Numbered from the stretch's first letter, positions 41,377-49,968 are shown. The stretch: DNA of 64,000 nt from JAEUPI01 sp046348365 (GCA_046348365.1 JAXMEL010000005.1:252100-316099); one strand, 5' to 3'. Numbers and translations are program-made. Notes: generated by a model from the letters alone, not told the origin.

Positions 41377-43434
41377 ATGAACCGAGTCATCCCGTGCGTC
41401 CTGATGCGTGCCGGAACCTCGCGCGGGCCGTTCTTCCTGCGCGAATGGCTGCCGGCCGACGACGCCACGCGCGACGAGGCGCTGATCGGCGCCATCGGCG
41501 CGTCGGACCTGCTGCAGGTCGACGGCGTGGGCGGCGGCAGCACACTCACCAGCAAGGTCGCGATCGTCTCGAAGTCGGCTCAGCCGGGCTGCGACGTCGA
41601 CTACCTGTTCGCGCAAGTCGGCGTCGGCGACAAGTCGGTCGATACGCGGCCGAACTGCGGCAACATGCTGTCGGGCGTGGCGCCGTTCGCGATCGAGCAG
41701 GGCCTCGTGTCGGCGCGGGACGGCCAGACGACGGTGCGCGTCTTCAACGTCAACACGCGCTCGCGCATCGACGTCACGGTGCAGACGCCGGGCCGGCAGG
41801 TCACCTACGAGGGCGAGACCGGCATCGACGGGGTGGCCGGCACCGCTGCTGCCATTCGCCTGAATTTCCTCGACGCCTGGGGCGCCGTCACCGGCTCGGT
41901 ATTCCCCACCGGCCGCCGCATCGACGTCATCGACGGCCTCGAAGTCACTTGCATCGATGCCGCGATGCCCTTGGTCATCGTGCGGGCGCGCGACCTCGGG
42001 CTCAGCGGCCGCGAGGCCCCCGCCGCGCTCGACGCCGACCCGGCGTTGCTGGCCCGCATCGAGGCGATCCGCCGCGCGGCGGGCGAGGCCATGGGCCTGG
42101 GCGACGTGTCGACCAGCGTGGTGCCCAAGCCCGTGATCGCCAGCGAAGGCGACGACGGCCACAGCATCACCTCGCGCTACTTCACGCCCCGGCGCTGCCA
42201 TGCGTCGCACGCGGTCACCGGCGCCATCGGCGTTGCCGCCGCTTATGCGCTGCCCGGCACCGTGGTCAGCGGCGCGGTGAGCCGGGCCGGCACGCGCGCC
42301 ATTTCGGTGCTGCACCCGCAAGGCCGCATCGACGTCGAAGTGACGATCGAAGGCAGTGGGCCCGATGCCCGCATCGAGCGCGCCGCGCTGGTGCGCACCG
42401 CCCGCAAGATCCTGCAAGGCGAAATCCACATCCCGCCCTACGTGTTCTCGAAGCCCAACAAAGGAGACAAACCCATGAAGCGTCTGATCGCGCCCGCCCT
42501 GGCCGCCGCGATGGCGGCCGCCGCCCCGCTGGCGATGGCCTATCCGGACAAGACCGTCACCATCGTCGTGCCCACGGCCGCCGGCGGCGGCAACGACGCG
42601 ATGGCGCGCACCATCGCCCAGAAGCTCGGCCCGCTGCTCGGCCAGACGGTGATCATCGACAACCGTGCCGGCGCCAACGGCGCGATCGCGAGCGAATACG
42701 TCGGCCGCGCCGCGCCCGACGGCCACACGCTGATGTTCGGCTACATCGCCACCCACGCGATGAACCCGGCCTTGCAGAAGCTGCGCTACGACCCGGTCGC
42801 GGATTTCGCGCCCATCGGCCTGGTGGGCTATTCGCCCACGCTGATGGTCGCCAATGCCGCCGTGCCGGTGAAGGACGTGAAGGACCTGGTGGCACAGCTC
42901 AAGGCCAGGCCTGACAAGTACACCTACGCCTCGGCCGGCAACGGCACCGCACCGCACTACGCTGCGGAGCTGTTCAAGCTCAACGCCGGTGTCGTGATGC
43001 TCGGCGCACCGTACAAGGGCTCCGCCCCGGCGATCAGCGACACCATCGGTGGGCAGACGCAGTTCATGTTCCCGAGCCTGTTCACCGCGCTGCCGCACGT
43101 GAAGGCCGGCAAGCTGCGGGCGCTGGCGGTGGCCGGCCCCAAGCGCTCGACCCTGCTGCCCGACGTGCCGACGCTGAAGGAGGCGGGCGTGGACGGCGTC
43201 GACGTGCAGCAGTGGTACGGTTTCTTCGCGCCGGCCAAGACCCCCAGGCCCATCATCGACCAGCTCAACAAGGCGCTGAACCAGGTGCTCGCCGACAAGG
43301 AGGTCGTCAGGCGCATGGAAGAGCACGGCGCCGATGTCGAGACCAGCACGCCGGAGAAGTTCGGCGAGTTGGTGAAGAGCGAGCTGGCGAAGTGGAAGGC
43401 GGTGGTGCAGCGTGCCAAGCTGACCGCCGACTGA
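41377..43434 (+). CDS. PrpF-family isomerase fused in frame to a Bug receptor
   Basis: One open frame of 685 residues. Residues 1 to about 360 form a PrpF-family protein (PCVLMRAGTSRGPFFLREWLP, GGGSTLTSKVAIVS, RPNCGNMLSGVAPFAIEQ, GSVFPTGR, SITSRYFTPRRCHASHAVTGA), related to 2-methylaconitate isomerase and 4-oxalomesaconate tautomerase. After HIPPYVFSKPNKGDKP, with no stop codon, a Met begins a complete Bug receptor including signal peptide (residues 367-685). A Shine-Dalgarno AAAGGAG (42460-42466) lies 8 bases before that internal ATG. Either the PrpF stop was lost or the two products overlap in use. The PrpF part is likely cytosolic. First gene of the second catabolic operon. Confidence 0.85.
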   Translation: MNRVIPCVLMRAGTSRGPFFLREWLPADDATRDEALIGAIGASDLLQVDGVGGGSTLTSKVAIVSKSAQPGCDVDYLFAQVGVGDKSVDTRPNCGNMLSGVAPFAIEQGLVSARDGQTTVRVFNVNTRSRIDVTVQTPGRQVTYEGETGIDGVAGTAAAIRLNFLDAWGAVTGSVFPTGRRIDVIDGLEVTCIDAAMPLVIVRARDLGLSGREAPAALDADPALLARIEAIRRAAGEAMGLGDVSTSVVPKPVIASEGDDGHSITSRYFTPRRCHASHAVTGAIGVAAAYALPGTVVSGAVSRAGTRAISVLHPQGRIDVEVTIEGSGPDARIERAALVRTARKILQGEIHIPPYVFSKPNKGDKPMKRLIAPALAAAMAAAAPLAMAYPDKTVTIVVPTAAGGGNDAMARTIAQKLGPLLGQTVIIDNRAGANGAIASEYVGRAAPDGHTLMFGYIATHAMNPALQKLRYDPVADFAPIGLVGYSPTLMVANAAVPVKDVKDLVAQLKARPDKYTYASAGNGTAPHYAAELFKLNAGVVMLGAPYKGSAPAISDTIGGQTQFMFPSLFTALPHVKAGKLRALAVAGPKRSTLLPDVPTLKEAGVDGVDVQQWYGFFAPAKTPRPIIDQLNKALNQVLADKEVVRRMEEHGADVETSTPEKFGELVKSELAKWKAVVQRAKLTAD
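42475..43434 (+). CDS. Bug (TctC) family receptor, internal in-frame start within the PrpF frame
   Basis: A complete 319-residue Bug receptor read in the same frame as PrpF. Internal ATG at 42475 with a Shine-Dalgarno AAAGGAG at 42460-42466. Signal peptide KRLIAPALAAAMAAAAPLAMA, then YPDKTVTIVVPTAAGGGNDAMART, APDGHTLMFGY, GAPYKGSAPAISDTIGG. As a separately initiated product it would be exported; as the tail of the fusion it could not be exported normally because its signal is internal. The internal start is therefore probably the functional one. Confidence 0.85.
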   Translation: MKRLIAPALAAAMAAAAPLAMAYPDKTVTIVVPTAAGGGNDAMARTIAQKLGPLLGQTVIIDNRAGANGAIASEYVGRAAPDGHTLMFGYIATHAMNPALQKLRYDPVADFAPIGLVGYSPTLMVANAAVPVKDVKDLVAQLKARPDKYTYASAGNGTAPHYAAELFKLNAGVVMLGAPYKGSAPAISDTIGGQTQFMFPSLFTALPHVKAGKLRALAVAGPKRSTLLPDVPTLKEAGVDGVDVQQWYGFFAPAKTPRPIIDQLNKALNQVLADKEVVRRMEEHGADVETSTPEKFGELVKSELAKWKAVVQRAKLTAD

Positions 43435-43454
43435 ACAGACCAGGAGCTTCGGAC

Positions 43455-44315
43455 ATGGACACTTCCCTCGACGACCTGAAGGCCTGGATCGGCCGCAGCG
43501 AGACGCTGCACGACCAGATCGGCGCCACGCCCGTCAACGCCCTCAATGCGACGCTGGACCACCCCGCGATGGCGGTGCAGGCGGGAACGCCGCTGCCACC
43601 GCTGTGGCACTGGCTGTACTTCCTGCCGCTGCACCGCCAGAGCGAGATCGGCCCCGACGGCCATGCCAAGCGGGGTGGCTTCCTGCCGCCGGTGCCGCTG
43701 CCGCGGCGCATGTGGGCCGGCAGCCAGTTCGAATTCCGCTCGCCGGTGCGGGTGGGGGATGCGGTGGAGCGCCGCTCGACCATCGCGGACGTGACGGTCA
43801 AGGAAGGCCGCACGGGCAAGCTCGTGTTCGTCAAGGTGCGCCACGAGCTGCGTTGCAACGGATCGGCCGAGCCGGCCATCGTCGAGTTCCACGACATCGT
43901 CTACCGCGAGGCCAAGCGCCCGGGTGACGTGGAGCCGCCACCGCAGGCCGCCGAGCCCGGCGCACCCTGGCAGCGCGAGATCGTGCCCGACGACGTGCTG
44001 CTGTTCCGCTATTCCGCGCTGACCTTCAACGGCCATCGCATCCACTACGACCGCAAGTACGTCACCGAGGTCGAGGGCTATCCGGGCCTGATCGTGCACG
44101 GGCCGCTGATCGCCACGCTGCTGATGGACCTGGTGCGTCGCCACGCGCCCGGTGCCGACGTCGCCGGCTTCCGCTTCAAGGCCGTGCGGCCGACCTTCGA
44201 CCTGAACCCGTTCCGCGTCAACGGCAAGCCCGAAGACGACGGCAAGACCATCAGGCTGTGGGCCCAGGACCATGAAGGCTGGCTCACGATGGATGCGGTC
44301 GCCACGCTGCGCTGA
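43455..44315 (+). CDS. MaoC/FAS1-type acyl-CoA hydratase (mesaconyl- or itaconyl-CoA hydratase-like)
   Basis: A 286-residue double-hotdog dehydratase. An N-terminal FAS1-like part (WHWLYFLPLHRQSEIGPDGHAKRGGFLPPVPLPRRMWAGSQFEF) and a C-terminal MaoC-like part with RYSALTFNGHRIHYDRKYV and GLIVHGPLIATLLMDL, which carries the hydratase His/Asn segment. This arrangement is seen in mesaconyl-C4-CoA hydratase and itaconyl-CoA hydratase. With the CoA-transferase and CitE-type lyase following, it fits hydration of an unsaturated dicarboxylyl-CoA to a citramalyl-CoA. The Shine-Dalgarno CAGGAG lies about 9 bases before the ATG at 43455. Confidence 0.85.
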   Translation: MDTSLDDLKAWIGRSETLHDQIGATPVNALNATLDHPAMAVQAGTPLPPLWHWLYFLPLHRQSEIGPDGHAKRGGFLPPVPLPRRMWAGSQFEFRSPVRVGDAVERRSTIADVTVKEGRTGKLVFVKVRHELRCNGSAEPAIVEFHDIVYREAKRPGDVEPPPQAAEPGAPWQREIVPDDVLLFRYSALTFNGHRIHYDRKYVTEVEGYPGLIVHGPLIATLLMDLVRRHAPGADVAGFRFKAVRPTFDLNPFRVNGKPEDDGKTIRLWAQDHEGWLTMDAVATLR

Positions 44316-44325
44316 GGAGCCCGAC

Positions 44326-45507
44326 ATGCAACCCCTGAAAGGCCTCACCGTGGTGACGCTCGAACACGCCATCGCGGCGCCGTTCGCGACCCGCCAGCTC
44401 GCCGACCTGGGCGCCCGCGTCATCAAGATCGAGCGCCCGGGCACGGGTGACTTCGCGCGCGGCTACGACGCCCGCGTGCGCGGCCTGGCCTCGCACTTCG
44501 TCTGGACCAACCGTTCCAAGGAGAGCCTCACCCTCGACGTGAAGCACCCCGAAGCGGCCCGGGTGCTCGAACGCCTGGTGCTGGAGAAGGCCGACGTGGT
44601 GGTGCAGAACCTCGCACCCGGTGCCGCAGCGCGCCTGGGTCTGGGATACGACGTATTGGCCGCGAAGAAGCCGGCCATCATCGTGTGCGACATCTCGGGC
44701 TACGGCGCCGATGGCCCGTACCGCGACAAGAAGGCCTACGACCTGCTGATCCAGAGCGAGGCGGGTTTCGTGTCGGTCACCGGCACGCCCGACGAACCCT
44801 GCAAGGCCGGCCCGTCGATCGCCGATATCGCCGCGGGCATGTATGCCTACACCAACATCCTCGCGGCGCTGTTGCAGCGCGCGCAGACCGGGCGCGGCCA
44901 GCACATCGACATCTCGATGCTGGAGTCGCTGGCCGAGTGGACCAGCTACCCGCTGTACTACGCGTTCGACGGCGCGCCGCCGCCGCCACGCACCGGTGCT
45001 GCCCACGCCACCATCTACCCCTACGGCCCGTTCCCGACCGGCGCGGACCAGGGCAGCGTGATGCTGGGCCTGCAGAACGAGCGCGAGTGGGTGAACTTCT
45101 GCGAGGGCGTCCTGCTGCGTCCCGAACTGGCCCGCGACCCGCGCTTCGCCGGCAACGCCAAGCGCGTGGCCGAGCGCGCGGCACTGCGCCAGATCATCGT
45201 CGACACGTTCTCGACGCTGAGCGCGCCGCAAGTGGTCGAGCGCCTGGAAGCGGCGCAGATCGCCAATGCGCGCGTCAACACGATGCACGAGGTCTGGGCG
45301 CATCCGCAGCTCGAGGCGCGCCGGCGCTGGCGCGAAGTGGGCTCGCCCGTCGGCGCGCTGCCGGCGATGCTGCCGCCCGGAACCTGGAACGACGGCCCGC
45401 GCATGGACCCGGTGCCCGCGCTCGGCGAACACACCGACGCCATCCTGCGCGAACTGGGCATCGACGCCGGAGGCATCCGCGCGCTGCGGGCCGCGGAGGC
45501 GATCTGA
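44326..45507 (+). CDS. CaiB/BaiF (family III) CoA-transferase
   Basis: A 393-residue class III CoA-transferase, moving CoA from a donor such as succinyl-CoA to an organic acid. Markers: MQPLKGLTVVTLEHAIAAPFATRQLADLGARVIKIERPGTGDFARGYD, SKESLTLDVKHPEA, ICDISGYGADGPYRDKKAYDLLIQSEAG and GPSIADIAAGMYAYTNILAAL; the catalytic Asp is in KAYDLL. In this operon it should activate the imported dicarboxylate. The stop overlaps the CitE-like gene as TGATG, so coupled translation is likely. Confidence 0.92.
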   Translation: MQPLKGLTVVTLEHAIAAPFATRQLADLGARVIKIERPGTGDFARGYDARVRGLASHFVWTNRSKESLTLDVKHPEAARVLERLVLEKADVVVQNLAPGAAARLGLGYDVLAAKKPAIIVCDISGYGADGPYRDKKAYDLLIQSEAGFVSVTGTPDEPCKAGPSIADIAAGMYAYTNILAALLQRAQTGRGQHIDISMLESLAEWTSYPLYYAFDGAPPPPRTGAAHATIYPYGPFPTGADQGSVMLGLQNEREWVNFCEGVLLRPELARDPRFAGNAKRVAERAALRQIIVDTFSTLSAPQVVERLEAAQIANARVNTMHEVWAHPQLEARRRWREVGSPVGALPAMLPPGTWNDGPRMDPVPALGEHTDAILRELGIDAGGIRALRAAEAI

Positions 45508-46322
45508 TGGACCCGCGCAGCTACCTCTTCGTGCCGGGCAACCGCCCCGAACGATTTGCCAAGGCACTGGCCAGCGGCGCCGACGCCATCGTGCTGGACC
45601 TCGAGGATGCCGTGGCGCCGCAGGCCAAGGCCGAGGCGCGCGATGCGATCGCGCAATGGGCCGCACGCGCCACCGCCGACGACCGTGCACGAACCGTCGT
45701 GCGCATCAACGACGCGCAGTCGAGCGGCTTCGCCGACGATCTGCGCCTGCTGCGCGAGGCCGGCATTTCGAGCGTCATGCTGCCCAAGGCCGAAGCCGCG
45801 GCGCAGGTGCAGGCCGTTCGTGCCGCCGTGCCCAAGGCCCGCGTGCTCGCGCTGATCGAAAGCGCATGCGGCATTGCGAACGTCCATGAAGTGGCCAGCG
45901 CCGACGGCGTCGCCCGCCTGGTCTTCGGCACGCTGGACTACGCGCTCGACCTCGACCTGGACATCACCGACAGCCCCGAGGCCCTGGCGTGCGCCGCCGG
46001 CGCGATCGCCATCGCCTCACGCGTGGCGGGCCTGGCGACGCCGGTGGCCGGTGTCACGCCACAGCTCGACGACGAGCAGCGCCTGCTGGCCGACTTCGCG
46101 TGGGCGCGCCGCCATGGCTTCGGCGCCAAGCTGTGCATCCACCCGCGCCAAGTCGCGACCCTCCATGCCGCGCTCGCGCCGAGCGCCCAGTCGCTCGAGT
46201 GGGCGCGCCGCGTGCTGGCCGCCGAGGCCGCGTCGCCCGGCGCGGCCCGGCTCGACGGCCGAATGATCGACCGCCCCGTGGTGCTGCAGGCCCGACGAAC
46301 CCTGCAGCGCGCCGGCGCCTGA
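45507..46322 (+). CDS. HpcH/HpaI-family CoA-ester lyase (CitE/citramalyl-CoA lyase-like)
   Basis: A 271-residue TIM-barrel lyase. SYLFVPGNRPERFAKALASGADAIVLDLEDAVAPQAK has the metal-binding DLED segment; LPKAEA, VLALIESACGIANVHEVA and GAKLCIHPRQV follow. Family members cleave malyl-, citramalyl- or beta-methylmalyl-CoA. With the upstream CoA-transferase and hydratase it would give pyruvate plus acetyl-CoA from citramalyl-CoA, the itaconate/mesaconate breakdown step. The exact ester is inferred. Confidence 0.88.
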   Translation: MDPRSYLFVPGNRPERFAKALASGADAIVLDLEDAVAPQAKAEARDAIAQWAARATADDRARTVVRINDAQSSGFADDLRLLREAGISSVMLPKAEAAAQVQAVRAAVPKARVLALIESACGIANVHEVASADGVARLVFGTLDYALDLDLDITDSPEALACAAGAIAIASRVAGLATPVAGVTPQLDDEQRLLADFAWARRHGFGAKLCIHPRQVATLHAALAPSAQSLEWARRVLAAEAASPGAARLDGRMIDRPVVLQARRTLQRAGA

Positions 46323-46354
46323 CTCCACCGCAGTCTTCAGCAAGGAATACCACC

Positions 46355-47701
46355 ATGTCCGCCACCATCATCGACTCCGCCATCTTCCAGGGCATCTTCT
46401 CCAGCGACGAGATGCGCCAGGTGTGGTCCGACGAGAACCGCACGCAGAAGTACCTCGACATCGAATCCGCGCTGGCCAAGGTGCAAGGCCGCCTGGGCCT
46501 GATACCGCAGGAGGCGGCCGACGAGATCGTCAGCCACTGCCGGCTCGACCAGATCGACATGGCCAAGCTGCGCCAGCAGACCGAGCGCATCGGCTACCCG
46601 ATCCTCGGCGTCGTCTCGCAGCTCAACGCCCTGTGCCGCGACAAGCTGGGTGAGTACTGCCACTGGGGTGCGACCACGCAGGACATCACCGACACCGCGA
46701 CGGTGCTGCAGATCCGCGAGGGCCTGGCGATCGTCGAGCGCGAACTCGCAGCGATCTCGGCCGCGATGGCCCGGCACGCGAAAGCACACCGCCTGACGCC
46801 GATGATCGGCCGCAGCAATCTGCAGCAGGCCATTCCGGTGACCTTCGGCTACAAGATGGCGGGCCTGCTCTCGGCGATCGAGCGCCACCGCGAGCGCGTT
46901 GCTCAGCTGAAGGAACGCGTCCTGGTCGGCGAGTTCGCGGGTGCCGCGGGCACGCTGGCATCGCTGGACAAGGGCGCGATGCAAACCCAGGCCGGGCTGT
47001 GCGCCGAGCTCGGGTTGAAGCAGCCGGTGATCGCCTGGCACACGATCCGCGACAACATCGCCGAGGTCGGTGCCGTGCTCGGCCTGATCGGCGGCACGTT
47101 GGGCAAGCTCAGCATGGACGTCAAGCTGATGATGCAGACCGAGGTCGGCGAGGTCTACGAGCCGTTCGCGCACGGCCGGGGCTCCAGCAGCACGATGCCG
47201 CAGAAGCGCAACCCGATCTCGAGCTGCTACATCCACGCCGCGATCTCGGTGCTGCGCCAGCACGCCGCGGCCTTGATGGATGCGATGGTGGCCGACCACG
47301 AGCGCTCGACCGGCCCGTGGGAGATCGAGTGGATCGTGCTGCCCGAGGCGTTCTGCCTGATGGCCGGGGCGCTCAAGCAGTCGCGCTTCGTGCTCGAAGG
47401 GCTGGAAGTCGACGCGCAGGCGATGCGCCGCAACATCGACATGACCCACGGCCTGGTGATGAGCGAGGCCGTGATGATGGGCCTCGGCCCCCACATCGGC
47501 CGCGAGTACGCGCACGACCTCGTGTACGACATCTGCCGCCAGGCGGTGAAGCAGCAGCGGCCGCTGCTCGAGCTGCTGGCCGAGCACCCCGAGATCAACA
47601 AGCATCTCGACCGCGCGGCGCTGGCGCGGCTCTGCGACCCGGCCAACTACCTCGGCCAGTCCGGCGTGATGGTCGACCGCGTCCTCGCCACGCTGCGCTG
47701 A
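46355..47701 (+). CDS. Fumarase/aspartase-superfamily lyase (adenylosuccinate lyase / carboxymuconate cycloisomerase-like)
   Basis: A 448-residue lyase. Signature GSSSTMPQKRNPISSCYI carries the catalytic Ser loop; HWGATTQDITDTATVLQ and IGRSNLQQAIPVTFGYKMAG are other family motifs. Overall it is closest in pattern to 3-carboxy-cis,cis-muconate cycloisomerase (PcaB) and the adenylosuccinate-lyase branch. In a catabolic operon with PrpF, hydratase and CoA lyase it probably adds or removes a leaving group from a branched dicarboxylate, for example an amino- or carboxy-substituted one. The precise reaction is unknown. The ATG at 46355 follows AAGGAA. Confidence 0.85.
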   Translation: MSATIIDSAIFQGIFSSDEMRQVWSDENRTQKYLDIESALAKVQGRLGLIPQEAADEIVSHCRLDQIDMAKLRQQTERIGYPILGVVSQLNALCRDKLGEYCHWGATTQDITDTATVLQIREGLAIVERELAAISAAMARHAKAHRLTPMIGRSNLQQAIPVTFGYKMAGLLSAIERHRERVAQLKERVLVGEFAGAAGTLASLDKGAMQTQAGLCAELGLKQPVIAWHTIRDNIAEVGAVLGLIGGTLGKLSMDVKLMMQTEVGEVYEPFAHGRGSSSTMPQKRNPISSCYIHAAISVLRQHAAALMDAMVADHERSTGPWEIEWIVLPEAFCLMAGALKQSRFVLEGLEVDAQAMRRNIDMTHGLVMSEAVMMGLGPHIGREYAHDLVYDICRQAVKQQRPLLELLAEHPEINKHLDRAALARLCDPANYLGQSGVMVDRVLATLR

Positions 47702-47773
47702 AAGCCTGCCTCTTCGCCTCCAGCCGCCGCAGAGCGGCACGGTCTGCCCATGCCCCGATCCAGGAGACACACC

Positions 47774-49117
47774 ATGAATCCCGCCAAGCTGATCAAGCTG
47801 CTCTACGTCCAGGTTCTGATCGGCCTGGCCCTCGGCATCACCGTGGGGCACTACTGGCCCGAGTTCGGCGCCGCGCTCAAGCCGCTGGGCGACGCGTTCG
47901 TCAAGCTCGTGAAGATGATGATCGCGCCGATCGTCTTCTGCACCATCGTCAGCGGCATCACGTCGCTCAACGACTCGCGCGAGATCGGCAAGACGCTGCT
48001 GAAATCGATGGGCCTGTTCTATGCCCTCACGATCGTCGCGCTGCTGACAGGGCTCGGGGCCGTCTTCCTGATGCAACCGGGCGCGGGCATGCACATCGAC
48101 CCGGCGCACCTCGACGCGGCGATCGCCGCGAAGTACTCGAGTCAGGTGCCGCCACGCGGCTTCACCGAGTTCGCGCTGCACATCATCCCGGCGTCCTTCT
48201 TCGGCGCTTTCGCGGAGGGTGAGGTGCTGCCGGTGCTGCTGCTGTCGGTGCTGTGCGGCTTCGGCCTCACCCGCATCGGCTCGGCCGGTCGCATCGTGCT
48301 CGACGGCATCGACGGCTTCGCGCACATGCTCTTCGCGGCGTTCGGCTTCATCATGCGGCTGGCGCCACTCGGTGCCTTCGGTGCGATGGCCTTCACCGTC
48401 GGCCGCTACGGCATCAAGTCCATCGGCTCGCTCGGCCTGCTGATCGGGACCTTCTACGTCGCCTGCATCTTCTTCGTCGTCGTCGTGCTCGGCCTGCTGG
48501 CGCGCATGCACGGCTTCAAGCTGTGGCAGTTGCTTCGCTACATCCGCGAGGAACTGCTGGTCGTGCTCGGCACGTCGTCGAGCGAGCCGGTGTTGCCGCG
48601 GCTGCTGATGAAGCTGGAGCGGCTGGGCTGCAAGAAGGGCGTCGTCGGCCTGGTGCTGCCGACCGGCTACTCGTTCAACCTCGACGGCACGGCGATCTAC
48701 CTGACGCTGGCGTCGATGTTCATCGCCCAGGCCTGTGACATCCACCTGTCGTGGACGCAGATCGCCGCGATGCTCGGGCTCATGCTGCTGACCTCCAAGG
48801 GCGCGGCCGGCGTCACCGGCAGCGGCTTCGTCGCACTGGTGGCCACGCTGACCGTGATGCCCGACCTGCCGGTGGCCGGCGTCGCGCTGATCGTCGGCAT
48901 CGACCGCTTCATGTCCGAGGCGCGTGCGCTGACCAGCACGATGAGCAACGCGGTGGCCTGCGTCGTCGTGTCCATCTGGGAAGGGGCCTGTGACCGCGAA
49001 GTGCTGACGCGGGAGCTGGCGCAGAACTACGTCAATACCGAGCAGGCCCTCGAGGAGGAAGCAACACTTCCGGTCGCCGCATCCGCAGCTTCGCCTCACG
49101 TGGTGCCATTGCACTGA
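47774..49117 (+). CDS. dctA: C4-dicarboxylate/cation symporter DctA
   Basis: A 447-residue DAACS-family symporter. MNPAKLIKLLYVQVLIGLALGITVGHYWPEFGAALKPLGDAFVKLVKMMIAPIVFCTIVSGI begins the protein; the serine-rich re-entrant loop GTSSSEPVLPRLL, TGYSFNLDGTAIYL, TSKGAAGVTGSGF and GIDRFMSEARAL complete the DctA pattern. It imports succinate-like dicarboxylates with protons or sodium. As last gene of the operon it is a likely high-affinity uptake route for the substrate, besides the Bug receptor. The Shine-Dalgarno CAGGAGAC lies about 7 bases before the ATG. Confidence 0.92.
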   Translation: MNPAKLIKLLYVQVLIGLALGITVGHYWPEFGAALKPLGDAFVKLVKMMIAPIVFCTIVSGITSLNDSREIGKTLLKSMGLFYALTIVALLTGLGAVFLMQPGAGMHIDPAHLDAAIAAKYSSQVPPRGFTEFALHIIPASFFGAFAEGEVLPVLLLSVLCGFGLTRIGSAGRIVLDGIDGFAHMLFAAFGFIMRLAPLGAFGAMAFTVGRYGIKSIGSLGLLIGTFYVACIFFVVVVLGLLARMHGFKLWQLLRYIREELLVVLGTSSSEPVLPRLLMKLERLGCKKGVVGLVLPTGYSFNLDGTAIYLTLASMFIAQACDIHLSWTQIAAMLGLMLLTSKGAAGVTGSGFVALVATLTVMPDLPVAGVALIVGIDRFMSEARALTSTMSNAVACVVVSIWEGACDREVLTRELAQNYVNTEQALEEEATLPVAASAASPHVVPLH

Positions 49118-49201
49118 GGGCGGGATGGCCACGGTGCACGAGCATGCGGCCAATGACACCTCTGAATGACCGCTCTCCTGGTGTTTCTGAGGCGGCTTGG
49201 C

Positions 49202-49229
49202 GTCGCTATGGATAGCTTTGCATAGCGAC
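49202..49229. repeat. Perfect 9-bp inverted repeat (hairpin) after dctA
   Basis: GTCGCTATG and CATAGCGAC are separated by a 10-base loop. It lies 84 bases after dctA and before the decayed ABC ATPase gene. There is no T-run, so an intrinsic terminator is doubtful, although a rho-type end or an operator is possible. Confidence 0.55.
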
Positions 49230-49301
49230 CCGACGCGGCCGCTCGGACCGGATCAAGCCTCGAGCCGCGCCCACAGGAACGGCTGGGCCGCTGCCGCCAG
49301 C

Positions 49302-49931
49302 GTCACGCCGGACACCGGCCGCGTGCGCTTCGATGGCGTCGATGTCGTGGCAGCCCGCGCCGCGCAGCTGCGCGTGTTGCGTCGGCGTTTGCAGATCGTG
49401 TTCCAGGATCCGGCCTCGGCGCTCGATCCGCGCCAACGCATCGGCATCGCGCGCGCGCTGGCGCTCGGCCCCGAGCTGGTGTTCGCCGACGAGCCGGTGT
49501 CGGCGCTCGACGTGAGCGTGCAGGCGCAGATCCTCGTGCTGCTCGGCGAGCTGCGCGCGCGGCGCCGGCTGGCGTTCGTGTTCATCTCGCACGACCTCGG
49601 CGTGGTGCGCCACTTCTGCCAGCGCGTCGCGGTCATGTACCTCGGCCGGCTGGTGGAGGAGGGGCCGGTGCCGGCGATCTTCGAGCAGCCGCTGCATCCG
49701 TACACGCGGCTGCTCGAGGCCTCGTCGCCGATTCCCGATCCCGAGCGCGCGGTGGCGCAGAACCTGCAGGAAGGCGAGCCGCCGTCGCCGATCGATCCTC
49801 CCTCGGGCTGCCACTTCCATCCACGTTGCCCGCACGTGATGGACCGTTGCCGCTCGACGGTGCCGGCGCTGGTGCAGGTCACCGCCGGCCGGCGCGTTGC
49901 CTGCCACCTCCACCCGGCGCCCGAGCCGTAG
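49302..49931 (+). pseudogene. Truncated oligopeptide ABC transporter ATP-binding gene (DppF/OppF-like)
   Basis: A frame of 210 codons homologous to DppF/OppF. It begins in the middle of the ATPase, after the Walker A loop (TPDTGRVRFDGVDV, normally preceded by GESGSGKS), and keeps QIVFQDPASALDPR, but then jumps straight to QRIGIARALALGPELVFADEPVSALDVSVQ: the stretch normally between DPR and GGQRQRI, including the LSGGQ signature, is missing. Walker B, the H-loop (FISHDLGVV) and the C-terminal oligopeptide-ATPase tail with CHFHPRCP remain. The product could not bind ATP normally. No dppB-D genes are nearby. Confidence 0.75.
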
Positions 49932-49968
49932 CGGCCGCTGCTGCCTGCGGCGGTGCGCGATGCCCTCG

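Noticed and set aside
31318..49196. GTTTCTGAGGCGG occurs at about 31319-31331 and again at about 49183-49195.
   Set aside because: A shared 13-14-mer is expected by chance in 64 kb of GC-biased sequence; flanks are unrelated and there is no palindrome or element structure.
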